Of a DNA stretch of 64,000 nucleotides, positions 1 to 12,113 are shown piece after piece. This stretch comes from Saccopteryx bilineata (taxonomy: Eukaryota > Chordata > Mammalia > Chiroptera > Emballonuridae): NCBI RefSeq assembly GCF_036850765.1, contig NC_089493.1, forward strand, positions 126,362,239 through 126,426,238. Direction: 5' to 3'. Every line of letters starts with the position of its first letter. Within the stretch, counting starts at the first letter, position 1. A program made the position numbers and the translations under genes. The notes beneath the pieces were generated by a model. The model was given only the letters and a program-made list of their open reading frames with translations, was not told the DNA's origin and did no database searches.

Positions 1-529
1 TGTGACAAGTTATTCCTTGCAGTGTGAAAGGCAACATAGCTTCAGAGTGAACAGGAGTATCCTTGCTAACCCCATGTTCCATCTTTTAGGCAGGAGCAAA
101 ATTGTCCTTATAGGAGCAAAGTCTGAACAACACCTTGTCTTGCCTTTGAAACATTATGAAAATGAATCTATTTCATTGACACATGGGAGTTCCCCCCCAC
201 ACATCATTCTACTCCGAGAAGCAACAAGATTTCTGAAAAATTCATTAAGAATTTAAGGTTCCTCAGTATACTTCTCAGGAAATATAACTTCTAAGTCAGT
301 GTGAACTGACTTCTAGTTATCCTCCAACACCATGAGCCACGTTTGTACAACTTCATTCTAATTAAGCTCAGAAGAAAGAGAGATGTCCGTGAGAACTCTC
401 TGCTTACAGCGAGGAGAATGTACTTCCCTGGACTAAAAAGAAAATACTTAATCTGGACATTTCTTTGGAATGGTAGTTGTTAAGCTAAAGAGACTGCCAT
501 CTTGACCCGTCTCCATTGCATCTCTTCAG

Positions 530-639
530 GTGACACGGAATGATATGATAATGGCTGAAAGGCTCTTCGGAATCCTAGCACATGTCGCATCCTCCGAGTT
601 ACCCCAGTACCGCATGATTTCAATTCTAGGCAATGCCAG
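530..639 (+). CDS. Internal exon of an unidentified host gene (exon A)
   Basis: A 110-bp open segment is bounded by a pyrimidine-rich CAG acceptor (ends 529) and a GTAACC donor (640). It reads in phase 0 as VTRNDMIMAERLFGILAH followed by VASSELPQYRMISILGNA, and ends with two bases of a codon that the exon at 5267 completes as Arg. The amphipathic leucine/alanine-rich pattern suggests helical, possibly ARM/HEAT-like structure; that is inference. The phase match to the next exon across a 4.6-kb intron, together with clean splice sites and non-repetitive sequence, is the main evidence. The 5' part of the gene lies outside the window. I do not recognise the protein. Confidence 0.72.
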
Positions 640-740
640 GTAACCTTTAATTTCTAGAGTTTTTATGGAATTACTGTTGCACTAGAAAAAGGAATACATT
701 CCACACACCTCTTAACGGTGCCATTTATACATCTCACAAA

Positions 741-742
<2 letters not shown>

Positions 743-781
<39 letters not shown>
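743..781. repeat. (TG)n microsatellite
   Basis: About 19 uninterrupted TG dinucleotides in the first intron, about 100 bp downstream of exon A. Likely length-polymorphic. Confidence 0.97.
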
Positions 782-782
<1 letters not shown>

Positions 783-1199
783 TTGGCCCTATTCAAAGTG
801 TTGGGGATATAAAGATGAATAAGACAAAGTCCTCACTCTTGTATGGTTTACAAGCTAACTGGCTAAAGATAAAGATAAACAATTACAATAAAATGTTTCA
901 GATGCTATAAGAGGGCTATGGGAGCAGAGGAGAGACTGACAGTGTTTTGGAAGAATGGAAGAAAGTTAGGGAAGGTGTCACAGGTAACATTTTATCCAGG
1001 TCCTCAGGAATTGGCAGAGAGTTTCAGGGAGAAGGTATAGGGGAAGAGCATTCAATGTGACTGGAGCACGAGATGATTGCAAACAGTATTCAGGAAACTA
1101 GATCTTCTGTGCTGTGCTAGGAGTATAACTAGAAGGAGATAGTTTGGTAATCTCTATCATATTTCTGGATCCAGAAGTTGTGGATCCAGGTATATATTT

Positions 1200-3340
1200 T
1201 TAAACAACCAGGGAAAGAGAGTTTATCTTCAAGGGAATCCACATCAACAATAACTTCACAACAGAAGCGGTAGAAGCAGAAGATGGGATAATGACTCTAT
1301 TATTAAAAATATGGAATGAAACTAATTACCAACCTAGAACACCATACACAGCAAAAATGTTCTTCAATAATGAAGATGAAATAGACATTTTAAAAAAATA
1401 ATGAAAACAAGACCCAAGAGATTTCCCACCAGTACCCCTCCACTGAGAAACAATGGCACTTGTAACTGAGGCAGAAGGAAAGGAGTCCCAGATAATAGGT
1501 CTGAGGTGCAAGAAAGACTGGGAGCACAGGAAGTGTTAAATTTGTAGGATAAAGCTAAGTGAACATTAACTCTGTAAAGTAGCAGTAACAATATATTGTG
1601 GGGTTTAAAAATATAGACATAAAATACACTACCACAGTAGTATATCTTAGGAAAGAGTAAATAGAGATGTAGTAATAGCTTCAGATGTCAGTGAGTTAAG
1701 AGTGCATGTTGTAACTTCTGTGGTAACCAAAGAATAAAAAAAACGTATAAAGCTTCCAATCTAGGGGTGGGAAGGTGGGGAGAAGAAAAATAGAACAAAT
1801 GTAGAACATGTGAGTCAAATAGAAAATAAAGGAAATGTCAGATTTAACCTAAATGCTACTATGTTGGCACTTATATTTGTAGCAAAAGTTGGTGGCTTCA
1901 AACCAAACACCTCCTCCACCCCACATCTCCAGGTCAGCAGCTTGGTTCTTCTGCTTCCATGGGTACTTTGTTCGTTCTGCAGTCACCTACCACCTATGGG
2001 TTGGGCAGGCGGCTCTGCTATCTAGGCTGGCTCTCTCATTTGTTTGGAGGTTGGCTGGCAGTATGCTGGCCTAGGAAGGCCCTCAGCTGGGACAGCTTGT
2101 CCCTGCTCCACATGGCCTGTCCTACTCCAGATATCTGCCTGGGTTTGCTTTTAGGCAGAGGCAAGGTTTGAAGAGAGAGCAAAAACATACAAAGCCTCTT
2201 GAACTGATACACCATTATTTCCAGTCGGTTGGTCAAAGCAAGTCACAGAGAAAATGTAAGGAACTTGGAAGTAGACTTTTCCTAGCTGCAAAATCACATT
2301 ATAAAGGGCGTGGATTCAAGGGAGCCATTAATTATGGCCATCAATTTAACCAGCCCACCTCCATGATAAGGTGCACATGTACTAACGTTCTGGTTAAAAG
2401 CCAAAGATTATCAGACTGAATAAAAAAAGAAGTTCAACTCGATGTTATTACGGGAGACACATCTGAAACATAAGGTTATCTAAAGTGTGGGGTGGGGGAA
2501 ATAAACAACATGAGGACTAACCAAGATAAAACAGAATAGCCATGGAAGACTAAACAGACAAGGTTAAAAGCAATACTCGAAATATAAAGAGGATCATTTC
2601 AAAATGATAATTTAATTTGTATGCACTCATTAGCATAGCCTCAAAAACTTTTAAGCCAAAAGTTAACAATACTGCAAGTCCACATTACACTGGGGAGTTG
2701 TCATGTACTCTGAACAACTAATAGAAAAAAGATGAAATAGTTGAACAACAGGATTTACAATTTGACTCAGTAGACATTCAGAGAGTGTTGCCCACAACAA
2801 CTGCAGACTGTACATTATTTTCAAGCACACCTGGAATATTTATAAAAAGTGACCAAATGCCATTCATAAAGCAAATGTCAACTTATCCCATGTTCTCTGT
2901 TCAAAATGCTATTAAACTTTAACTTAATTACAAAATGTTAATTGGAAAATGTTCATATGTTTGAAAATTAAGGAACATTTCTAAACCCACAGGTTAAGGA
3001 GTTTTATAATGGAAATTTGAAACTACCTTGAACTGAAATATAATAAAAATATGACATTTCAGAACTTGTGGGATCCTGTGGCCAAAGTGGTAAATGGAAA
3101 TTTTGTAGCCTTGAGGTGGGTCTGTTAGGAAAGAGTAAAGTCTGAAATTGAATGGGCTAAACATTGTATCTAAAGAAATAACAGAACAGCAAAGTAATTC
3201 TGAATAGTTAAAGAAAAGAAATAATGACTTAAAAAACGATTAGTGAAAAGTTGATTATTTGAAGAGACTAATAAAAGTGATATAAAATGTATATCACTTT
3301 ATATGTAGATGTATATCACATTACTCTTGTAATAAAAAAA
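1200..3340 (+). repeat. Ancient L1 fragments (sense) around an unassigned repeat
   Basis: Decayed L1 protein similarity is visible in order along the + strand. An ORF1 C-terminal block lies near 1320-1380, an endonuclease block (ETHLK-like) near 2440-2480, an endonuclease C-terminal block near 2770-2880, and the start of the next ORF2 domain near 3060-3110. Many stops and indels mark it as old. The stretch from about 1830 to 2420 does not fit L1 and looks like another medium-reiterated mammalian repeat that I cannot name. No gene is visible here. Confidence 0.6.
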
Positions 3341-3410
3341 TCAATAAATAAAATCAATGCTGATAAAGACCTATATAACTCACTTTTTTCTTTATAAAAG
3401 TGAGAGTATT

Positions 3411-3735
3411 GCCTGACCAGGCAGTGGCGCAGTGGATAGAGTGTTGGACTGGGATGCGGGAGTCCCAGGTTCGAGACCCCAAGGTCGCCAGCTTGAGCAC
3501 AGGCTCATCTGGCTTGAGCAAGGCTCACCAGCTTGGACCCAAGGTCACTGGCCCGAGCAAGGGGTTACTCAGTCTGCTGAAGACCCGCAGTCAAAGCACA
3601 TATGAGAAAGCAATCAATGCACAACTAAGGTGTCCCAATGAAAAACTAATGATTGATGCTTCTCATCTCTCTCCGTTCCTGTCTGTGTGTCCCTAATTAT
3701 TCCACTCTGACTCTCTCTGTCTCTGAAAAAAAAAA
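3411..3735 (+). repeat. tRNA-derived SINE, type B long form
   Basis: Starts GCCTGACCAGGCAGTGGCGC and carries a tRNA-like A box (TGGCGCAGTGGATAGAG) and B box (GGTTCGAGACC). The body has repeated CTTGAGCAAGG-type motifs and the element ends in (CT)n and an A-tail. The target duplication AGAGTATT flanks it at 3403-3410 and 3736-3743. This is the longer subtype, also seen at 51287 and, in antisense, at 62183. Confidence 0.93.
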
Positions 3736-3953
3736 AGAGTATTATACTACCTAAATATCCAATAAAAAGGGTCTATTAGATAAATTGTGATCTACATAAA
3801 ATTGATTTTTATATATTCATTAAAAGTACTAGTTTTTAATATGAAAAACGCTTTTTGTATCACATTAAGTGAAAACAGTATACAACATTGGATGTTTAGT
3901 ATTATCTTTACTTTTTACCAAAATGTATAGAAAAACCTAGAAAGAAGTAAGTT

Positions 3954-4343
3954 GGCCCTGGCCAGTTGGCTCAGTGGTAGAGCATCGGCCCGGCGTGTGG
4001 ATGTCCCGGGTTTGATTCCTGATCAGGGCACACAGGAGAGGCTCCCATCTGCTTCTCCACCCCTCAGCCTCTCGCTTTTCTCTCTCTCTCTCTTCTCCTC
4101 TTCTCCTCTTCTCCCCTCCTGCAGCTATGGCTCAATTGGAGTGAGTTGGCCCCGGGCACTAAGGATGGCTCCATGGCCTCTGCCTCAGGCACTAGAATGG
4201 CTCCAGTTGCAACAGAGCAAGGGCCCAGATGGGCAGAGCATCGCCCCCTAGTGGGCTTGCTGGGTGGATCCCTGTTAGGGGGCATGTAAGAATCTGTTTC
4301 TGCCTCCCTCCTCTCACTAAAATAAAAAATAAAAATAAATAAA
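3954..4343 (+). repeat. tRNA-derived SINE, type A
   Basis: Head GGCCCTGGCCAGTTGGCTCA with pol III A and B boxes (GGTTTGATTCC), a CT-rich middle, a body containing the GGATGGCTCCATGGCCTCTG motif and an A-rich tail. The direct repeat AAAGAAGTA lies on both sides. This family recurs eleven times in the window. Confidence 0.93.
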
Positions 4344-5182
4344 GAAGTATGTCAAATATAAACAGTTTTATGGATTTATATATATTTATGATCTATAGAT
4401 TTATGAGTGATTTTTATCTATTTATACTTTTAAAAATTTGTATTCCTTATAATTTCTAAAATGATTGTGTTACACTTTTAAATTATAAAAAGGAAAAAAT
4501 AGGAAGAAATTTTCAAATCTATATTTTTCTTTTCTGTTCCCAATCTTAAGTTCACAGTAAAGTAATAATATCTCTTTGTTTATGGACACACTGAGTGGCA
4601 GAAACCAGAAAGCCAGTTTCATGGAGGAGGAGTTGCCATCCTCTGGATTAGGCTTCTGGGTCTATGAGTGATACTCTGAGCATTGTTTCTGTTCCCTTGG
4701 TAATCACTGTGGCTTCCGATCATTATTTACCCTTGCTCGGATCTTGCCCTGATATGCTAACAGTTGGAATTTTTTGGTTCTGTTTGTTTTGGTTTTTTGC
4801 CTGAACGTAAAGCAGTTTCCCTTTCCATTTTCTAGCTGTGAGTAATACTTCGGAGCTGCATGATGGAACATGAACTATTTTTGTGATTTCTAAGAGGATA
4901 ACTAACATGTTTTAGGGAATATGAAGACTACATATATAATTGGGGTTTTTTGTACTCTGTGATTACTTAATTTTTGTATTGATTTTCTTAATGTAGAGGT
5001 TCTTTTCACTTTAGAAATGCTTTGAGACATGTTTGTATTGATGACTGGGACTTATGAAACAAGAATTTGGGTTGAATAGCTTAATTGGTAGAAAGACTGG
5101 GATACTGAACTGAGCTCAAGTAAATAATAAACTCAGACTCATCAAACAGATATTTCAAAGAGCATATGTTCCCTTCTAAAAT

Positions 5183-5204
5183 CAACAACAACAACAACAA
5201 CAAA
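5183..5204. repeat. (CAA)n microsatellite
   Basis: About seven CAA units, 60 bp upstream of exon B. Short simple repeat. Confidence 0.9.
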
Positions 5205-5266
5205 ATGAACACATGTGAATAGATCTTTCAAGTAACTCTCTGACTCTCTTCACTGTCTTTCTACAG

Positions 5267-5420
5267 GAAGAAGCAGTTCAGGTGTCTGCAAGAAATCAAG
5301 GGGAAAAAGCCTGGGGTTGTCAGTGAGGAAAATAATGACAGCAAAAGACTCATAGGAGAAAACACCAATCGTGCTGTGCTGAATTACACTACGAGAGACT
5401 TTTATAATGAAAAGCTAGAG
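5267..5420 (+). CDS. Internal exon of an unidentified host gene (exon B)
   Basis: A 154-bp exon follows the acceptor TTTCTACAG and ends at a GTACAG donor. Its first base completes the Arg codon begun in exon A. It then reads 51 whole codons with no stop, so the exon ends in phase 0. The peptide is charged and lysine/glutamate-rich (starts KKQFRCLQEIKGKKPGVV, ends YTTRDFYNEKLE), probably a helical or linker region. The phase agrees with both neighbouring exons. Function is not known to me. Confidence 0.75.
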
Positions 5421-6087
5421 GTACAGCTACCACTACGTTTTGGAATCTGATGCCTGGATATATATCCCACCTGGCTCAGGACTTGGCTGGAAAACATTTC
5501 TCCCTTACTCAGTTAAGACAACCTCGTTGGCGTTGTTCTGAAATGTTAGCCATCCTTAACATGCAAAGGTGGGGACAGTCAGAACCAGGCATTAGGAAGA
5601 AGTAGAGCCCATTGTTCTACTAACATTATTTCTGCAGGGGAAAAAAATCTTTAAAAAATTGGTAGCAAAAATCTAGACCAAAATCTGACCTGGAATCCTC
5701 ATTTCTCTGAATGAAGAGAAGGGACACTGCTTGCTGTGCATACTGAACTAGCCATGGCGGACCTGCAGGGGGCACACTTCTGTTCTCTCTGCTTGAGTCC
5801 TTGATGTCTTAACTCACTTCTCTCAAGCTCCTACTCCTTAATCATGTTATCCAATTTTGACCTGTTCTTCCACTATAACTACTTAGGCAAAGTGTTCAGA
5901 AGTTTATTTGGGGGAACACAGAGTTAGGGTGTTGCGTCAGCTACAGAGAAGAAGAGCATTCACTTTCGGCCTTAGCAGAGCTCATGAAAAAGCTGGGGAG
6001 ACAACTCAGCTAGTTAACAATAGAATGCTAGATTATACAGTGAGGGACTAAAGGGCAAAAGAATAAGAGACCAGACAGCGTTGACTG

Positions 6088-6165
6088 AGCACATTTATAT
6101 ATCTATATATATGCAAGGCACTAGATATAGCTATAGATATATCATATATAGATATATACAATTTG
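6088..6165. repeat. AT-rich (TATA/GATA)-like low-complexity tract
   Basis: An imperfect run of TATATC, TATAGA and TATATA units just beyond the 3' end of the antisense L1. The tract is partly palindromic. Confidence 0.8.
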
Positions 6166-6174
6166 AAATGAAAT

Positions 6175-6184
6175 AGGCAAGTAG
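6175..6184. repeat. Candidate left target-site duplication of the 6.2-13.3 kb L1
   Basis: AGGCAAGTAG abuts the poly(T) that marks the L1 3' end. The same ten bases occur at 13343-13352, where GC-rich L1 5' UTR-like sequence could end. The positions fit a target duplication, but I cannot exclude that the 5' UTR continues further right. Confidence 0.45.
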
Positions 6185-6434
6185 TTTTTTTATTTTTTTA
6201 TTAATTTTAATGGGGTAACATTAATCAATCAGGGTACATAGGTTCAGAGAAAACATCTCCAGGTTATTCTGACATTTGATTATGTTGCATACCCATCACC
6301 CAAAGTCAAATTGTCTTCCGTCACCTTCTATCTGGTTTTCATTGTGCCTCTCCCCTCTCCCAACTCCCTCCCTTTCCTTCCTCACCCCCACCCCGTAACC
6401 TCCACACCCTTGTCCGTGTCTCTGAGTCTCATTT

Positions 6435-9400
6435 TTATGTCCCACCTATATATGGAATCATATAGTTCTTAGTTTTTTCTGATTTACTTATTTCACTCAG
6501 TATAATGTTATCAAGGTCCATCCATGTTGTTGTAAATGATCCGATGTCATCATTTCTTCTGGCTGAGTAGTATTCCATAGTATATATGTACCACATCTTT
6601 ATCCAATCATCTATTGAAGGGTTTTTTTTGTTGTTTCCATGTCTTGGCCACTGTGAACAACACTGCAATGAACATGGGGCTGCATGTGTCTTTAAGTACC
6701 AGTGTTTTTGAGGTTTGGGGGTGTATACCCAGTAGAGGGATTGAGGGGTCATAAGGTAGTTCTATTTTTTAATTTTTGAGGAACCACCATACTTTTTTCC
6801 ATAGTGGTTGTACTACTTTACATTCCCACCAACAGTGAATGAGGGTTCCTTTTTCTCCACAGCCTCTCCAACACTTGTTATTACCTGTCTTGTTGATAAT
6901 AGCTAATCTAACAGGTGTGAGGTATTATCTCATTGTAGTTTTGATTTGCATTTCTCTAATAGCTAATGAAAATGAACACCTTTTCATATATCTGTTGTCC
7001 ATTTGTATTTCTTCCTGGGAGAAGTGTCTGTTCATGTTCTCTTTCCATTTTTTTATTGGATTGTTTGCTTGTTTGTTGTTGAATTTTATGAGTACTTTGT
7101 ATATTTTGGATATTAGGCCCTTATCTGTGCTGTTGTTTGAAAATATCATCTCCCAATTAATTGACTGTTTGTCTTGTCAGTTTCTTTTGCTGTGCAAAAG
7201 CTTCTTAGTGTGATGTAGTCCCATTCATTTATCTTTGCCTCCACTTCCCTTGTTTGGAGTCAAATTCATAAAGTGCTCTTTGTAACCAAGGTCCATGAGT
7301 TTAGTACCTATGTTTTCTTCTATGTAATTTATTGTTTCAGGTCTTATATAAGGTCTACCGAAAAGTTCTGTCCATTTTTGGAATAAAACAAAATACAAAT
7401 TTTTTTTACCATCAATAAACTTTATTAAATAATATAATTGCCATTATTATTAATGATTTCTTGCCAGCATGAAGGCAATTTGTATATCCCATTTTTTAAA
7501 AATGTTTTATCTTTTGATGCGAAAAGTTGAACCAGTGCTTGTTTGATATCTTCTTCATTTTTGAATTTTTTTGCCCTTCAAAAAATTTTGTAAGGACAAA
7601 AACAAGTGATAGTCGGAGGGTGTTAAGTCCGGGGAATATGGTGGATGCGACAGACATGCTTCTGTAGCATTTCTTCCTTGTTTAAATTCGTAAAAATTAC
7701 AGTGGCGTAAATGAACTTTATCAGTAGCCATGGGTACACTATCACTTCACACATAAGACTAACGTGAATCAACTTTGTTTTAGTTAATTTGCTACGTCAG
7801 TTTGTATACATTAAGTGATAAAAATAGAGAGGCACACATGCCCCAAATAAACGTGTGCTTACGTGTCGAAACTTGTTGTGATAGAAACTGACAGAACTTT
7901 CCGGTAGACTTTATATTTAGGTCTTTGATCCATTTTGAATTAATTTAGGTACAAGGGGACAAACTGTAGTCAAATTTCATTCTTTTGCATGTGGCTTTCC
8001 AGTTTTTCCAGCACCATTTGTTGAAGAGGCTCTCTTTTCTCCATTGTGTGTTGTTAGCCCCTTTATCAAAAAATTATTTGACCATTTACATGTGGTTTTA
8101 TTTCTGGGCTTTCTATTCTGTTCCATTGGTCTGAGTGTCTGTTTTTCTGCCAATACCATGCTGTTTTGATTATCATGGCTCTATAATATAATTTGAAGTC
8201 AGGTATTGTAATGCCCCCAGCTTCATTCTTTTTCCTTAGGATTGCTCTAGCTATTTGGGGTTTTTTATAGTTCCATATAAACCTCACGATTTTTTGTTCC
8301 ATTTCTTTAAAAAATGACATTGGAATTTTGATGGGAATTGCATTAAATTTGTATATCGCTTTGGGTAATATAGTCATTTTGACTATATTTACTCTTCCTA
8401 TTCAAGAACAAGGAATATTTTTCCATTTCATTATATCCTTTTCGATTTCCCTTAACAATGCTTTGTATTGATAGTTTTCATTATATAAGTCCTTTACATT
8501 CTTTGTTATGTTTATTCCTAGGTATTTTATTCTTTTTGTTGCAACCATGAAGGGGATTGTTTTTTTGTGGTTTTTTTTTTAGCTCTTTTTCTGATGTTTC
8601 ATTGCTGGCATATAGGAAGGCAATGGACTTTTGTATATTAATTTTATATCCTGCAACCTTACTGTATTCGTGTATTGTCTCTAGTAGTCTTTTTGTGGAG
8701 TCTTTGGGGTTTTCAATGTACAGGATCATATTATCTGCAAAAAGTGAAACTTTTACTTCTTCTTTCACAATATGAATGCCTTTTATTTCTTACTCTTGCC
8801 TGATTGCTCTGGCTAGAACTTCCAGCACTACGTTAAATAAGAGTGGAGAGAGTGGACAACCTTGTCTTTTTCCTGATTTTAGAGGAAAAGGTCTCAATTT
8901 TATGCCACTTAATATGATATTAGCTGATGGTTTATCATAGATGGCATTCATTATGTTGAGATTTTCCTCCTATACCCATTTTGTTAAGTGTTTTAAACAT
9001 TAAATGTTGTATTTTATCAAATGCCTTTTCTGCATCTATTGATAAGATCATATGGGTTTTGTTCTTTGTTTTGTTGATATGGTGTATTACATTAACCATT
9101 TTACATATGTTGAACCATCCTTGTGATTCCAGGATGAATCCCACTTGATCATGATGAATTATTTTTTTTAATGTGTTCTTGTATTTGATTTGCTAGTATT
9201 TTGTTTAGTATTTTAGCATTTGTATTCATTAGAGATATTGGTCTGTAGTTTTCTTTTTTTGTGTTATCTTTGCCAGGTTTTGGTATGAGGGTTATGTTGG
9301 CCTCATAAAATGTGTTTGGCAGTATTGCTTCTTCTTCAACTTTTTGGAAGACTTTGAGTAGAATAGGAACCAAGTCTTCTTTGAATGTTTGATAGAATTC

Positions 9401-10830
9401 ACTAGTATAGCCATCTGGCCCTGGACTTTTATTTTTGGGGAGGTTTTTAATAGTTGTTTCTATTTCCTCCCTGCTTATGGGTCTGTTTAGACTTTCTGCT
9501 TCTTCATGACTCAGTCTAGGAAGATTGTATTGTTCTAGGAACTTATCCATTTCTTCTATATTGTTAAATTTGGTGGCATATAGTTTCTCATAGTATTCTA
9601 CAATAATTCTTTGTATATCTATGATATCTGTGGTGATTTCTCCTCTTTCATTTTGGATTTTGTTTATATGAGTCATTTCTCTTTTTTCCTTGGTGAGTCT
9701 TGCCAAAGGTTTGTCAATTTTGTTGATCTTTTCAAAGAACCAGCTCCTTGTTTTATTAATTTTTTCTATAGTTTTTCTGTTCTCTATTTCATTTATTTCT
9801 GCTCTGATATTTATTATTTCCTTTCTTCTGCTGGTTTTGGGTTGCCTTTGTTCTTCTTTATCTAGTTCCTTAAGATGTGAAGTTAAGTGGTTTACTTGGG
9901 CTCTCTCTTGTTTGTTCATATAGGTCTGTAGTGATAAAACTTCCCCCTTATTACTGCTTTTGCTGCATCCCAGAGATTCTGATATGTTGTATTATTATTT
10001 TCGTTTGCCTGTATGTATCTTTGATCTCTGGGCTTATTTCCTCTTTGAACCACTCATTTTTTAAAAGTATGTTGTTTAGTTTTCACATTTTTGTGGGTTT
10101 GTTTATCTCTTTTTTGCAGTTGAATTCTAGTTTCAAGGCTTTATGATCAGAAAATATGCTTGGTATAATTTCAGTCTTTATGAATTTGTTGATGTTATTT
10201 TTGTGACCCAACTTATGGTCAATTTTTGAGAATGTTCCATGTACACTAGAGAAAAATGTCTACTCTGGCACTTTGGGATGAAATGTCCTATAGATGTCTA
10301 TCATATCCAGTTGTTCTAGTGTTTCATTTAAGGCCCATATTTCTTTGTTGATTTTCTGTTTAGATGAACAATCTAGAGCCGTCAGCGATGTATTGAGGTC
10401 TCCAAGTATGATTGTATTTTTGTCGGTATTTGTTTTTAGGTCAGTCAGTAGCTGTCTTATATATTTTGGTGCTCCTTAGTTTGGTGCATATAGATTAAGA
10501 AGTGTATGTCTTCTTGATTCAATGTTTCCTTTATCATTATGAAGTGACCGTTTTTGTCTCTGATTACCTTTGCTGTCTTGTAGTCAGCATTGTTAGATAT
10601 GAGTATTGCTACATCTGCTTTTTTTTGGATGTTATTTTCTTGGAGTATTGTTTTCCAACCTTTCAGTTTGAATTGTTTATATCTTTGTAGCTTAGATGTG
10701 TTTCTTGTAGGTAACATATGGTTGGATTTTTTTTAATTAATTCTGCTACTCTGTGTCTTTTTATTGGTGAGTTTAATCCATTTACATTTAGTATAATTTT
10801 TGACATTTGAGGGTTTCCTATTGCCATTTT
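6435..10830 (-). pseudogene. L1 ORF2 (endonuclease-reverse transcriptase), broken
   Basis: The likely start near 10830 is followed by an endonuclease region (RHRVAELIKK and CYLQETHL near 10780-10700). The reverse transcriptase is seen in a 256-codon open segment at 9149-9919, with [13 protein letters not shown] and [19 protein letters not shown]. The catalytic FADD box (near 8730) reads FADN, so the second catalytic Asp is lost. The C-terminal region (6435-6752) contains [11 protein letters not shown]. Reading frames shift several times, and the mariner at 7351-7911 disrupts the C-terminal third. Confidence 0.88.
7351..7911 (-). mobile_element. Internally deleted mariner transposon inserted in the L1
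   Basis: Terminal inverted repeats begin A(G/A)GTCTACCG(A/G)AAAGTTCTGTC. The element is flanked by TA at 7349-7350 and 7912-7913, the mariner target duplication. On the - strand a transposase start (MATDKVHLRHCNFYEFKQGR, from about 7732) runs directly into HPPYSPDLTPSDYHLF from the end of the catalytic domain. The middle, with the first two catalytic Asp residues, is therefore deleted; only the third Asp region remains. A one-base A-run insertion after LKGKK causes a frameshift. It is a non-autonomous relic of a DD34D mariner. Confidence 0.93.
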
Positions 10831-11059
10831 ATATATTGCTTTCTGATAGTTTTGTATCTTGTTTGGTTCTTCTCTTTTATTTTTCTATCATTTGTTTTTG
10901 TTTGGTTGTAATCCATACTTTTTTTCTCTGTTACTTCTTCTTTCAAGCCATGTACTTCTGTGTTAGTTTTTTCAGGGGTGGTTACCATTAAGTAATGGAA
11001 AGCATACATATCATGTTCATTGTAGTACATTATCTCATGAGTGCTTCTACACTCCATCC

Positions 11060-12113
11060 TCCTTTGCTATTGTTAATCCTTGTCCTCTCCCCTTTTTTGT
11101 TTCTTTGTCACAGATTAATCTTGTTTTTATTGCGATCTTGATGGAGCTTTTACTTGTAATTTTGTTTTGCTTTGTTCTTTGTGTCTGGTCGTAAAACCCC
11201 CTTTAGTATTTCCTGAAGTCGGGGTTTTCTGGTAATAAATTCCCTCATATTTTCTATATCTGTGAATGTTTTTATTTCTCCTTCGTATTTGAAGGATAGC
11301 TTTAATGGGTATAGTATTCTTGGCTGGAAGTTTCTCTCTTTCAGAACTTTAAATATTGAGGTCCACTCTCCTTTAGCTTGTAGAGTTTCTGCTGCAAAAT
11401 TTGTTGATAATCTAATGAGCCTTCCTTTATATGTTGTATTCTACTTTTCCCTGGCTGCCTTGAGAATTTTTTCTTTGTCGTTGGTTTGTGCCAATTTCAT
11501 TATGATGTGCCTTGGAGTAGTAGGTTTATTAGGGTTAAGATAACTCGATATTCTGTTTGCTTCTTGGATTTGAGGCTCTAATTCTTTCCACAGGCCTGGA
11601 AAGTTCTCGTATATTATTTGTTTGAATCTGTTCTCCATTCCATTTTCTCTCTCTTCTTCTGATATACCCATTATTTTTATGTTGCTCTTTCTGATGGAGT
11701 CAGACAATTCCTGTAGGACTTTCTCATTTTTTTAAATTCATGAGTCTCTCTCCTCTTCTCTTTGTAGTACCTCTAGTTGCCTGTCTTCTGTGTCACTAAT
11801 TCTCTCCTCTATCTGGCCTGTTCTATTGACTAAACTTGTTACCTCGTTTTTCAGTTCATGAATTGAGTTTTTCATCTCTGTTTGATTTGTTTTCATAGTT
11901 CCAGTTTCCTTGGTGAAGTATTCTTTCGGTTCATTGAATTGTTTTTTGAGCTCCCTAAATTGCCTTTCTGTGCTTTCTTGTATATCCCTGAGTATTTTTT
12001 AAGACTTCAATTTTAAATTCTCTGTCATTTAACTCCAAGGTTTCTAAGTATTGAAATTTTTTTCTATAGAATTTTTCATCTATCTGAGCTACATCACTGT
12101 CTTTTGTATCCAT
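11060..12113 (-). pseudogene. L1 ORF1 (RNA-binding chaperone), broken
   Basis: The ATG at 12113-12111 begins MDTKDSDVAQIDEKF. A coiled-coil-like region follows, then the RRM/CTD region in an open segment at 11441-11707 (motifs IKIMGISEEERENG, TPRHIIMKL, DKEKILKAAREK), which are standard L1 ORF1 motifs. Stops and frameshifts interrupt it. Confidence 0.8.

Noticed and set aside
2..256. 84-codon ORF at the left edge
   Set aside because: No splice signals that would connect it in phase to exon A, and no recognisable motif.
3954..4030. tRNA-like A and B boxes suggesting a tRNA gene
   Set aside because: These are SINE heads followed by the SINE body and A-tail. The same pattern recurs across the window and no cloverleaf with an intact acceptor end stands alone.
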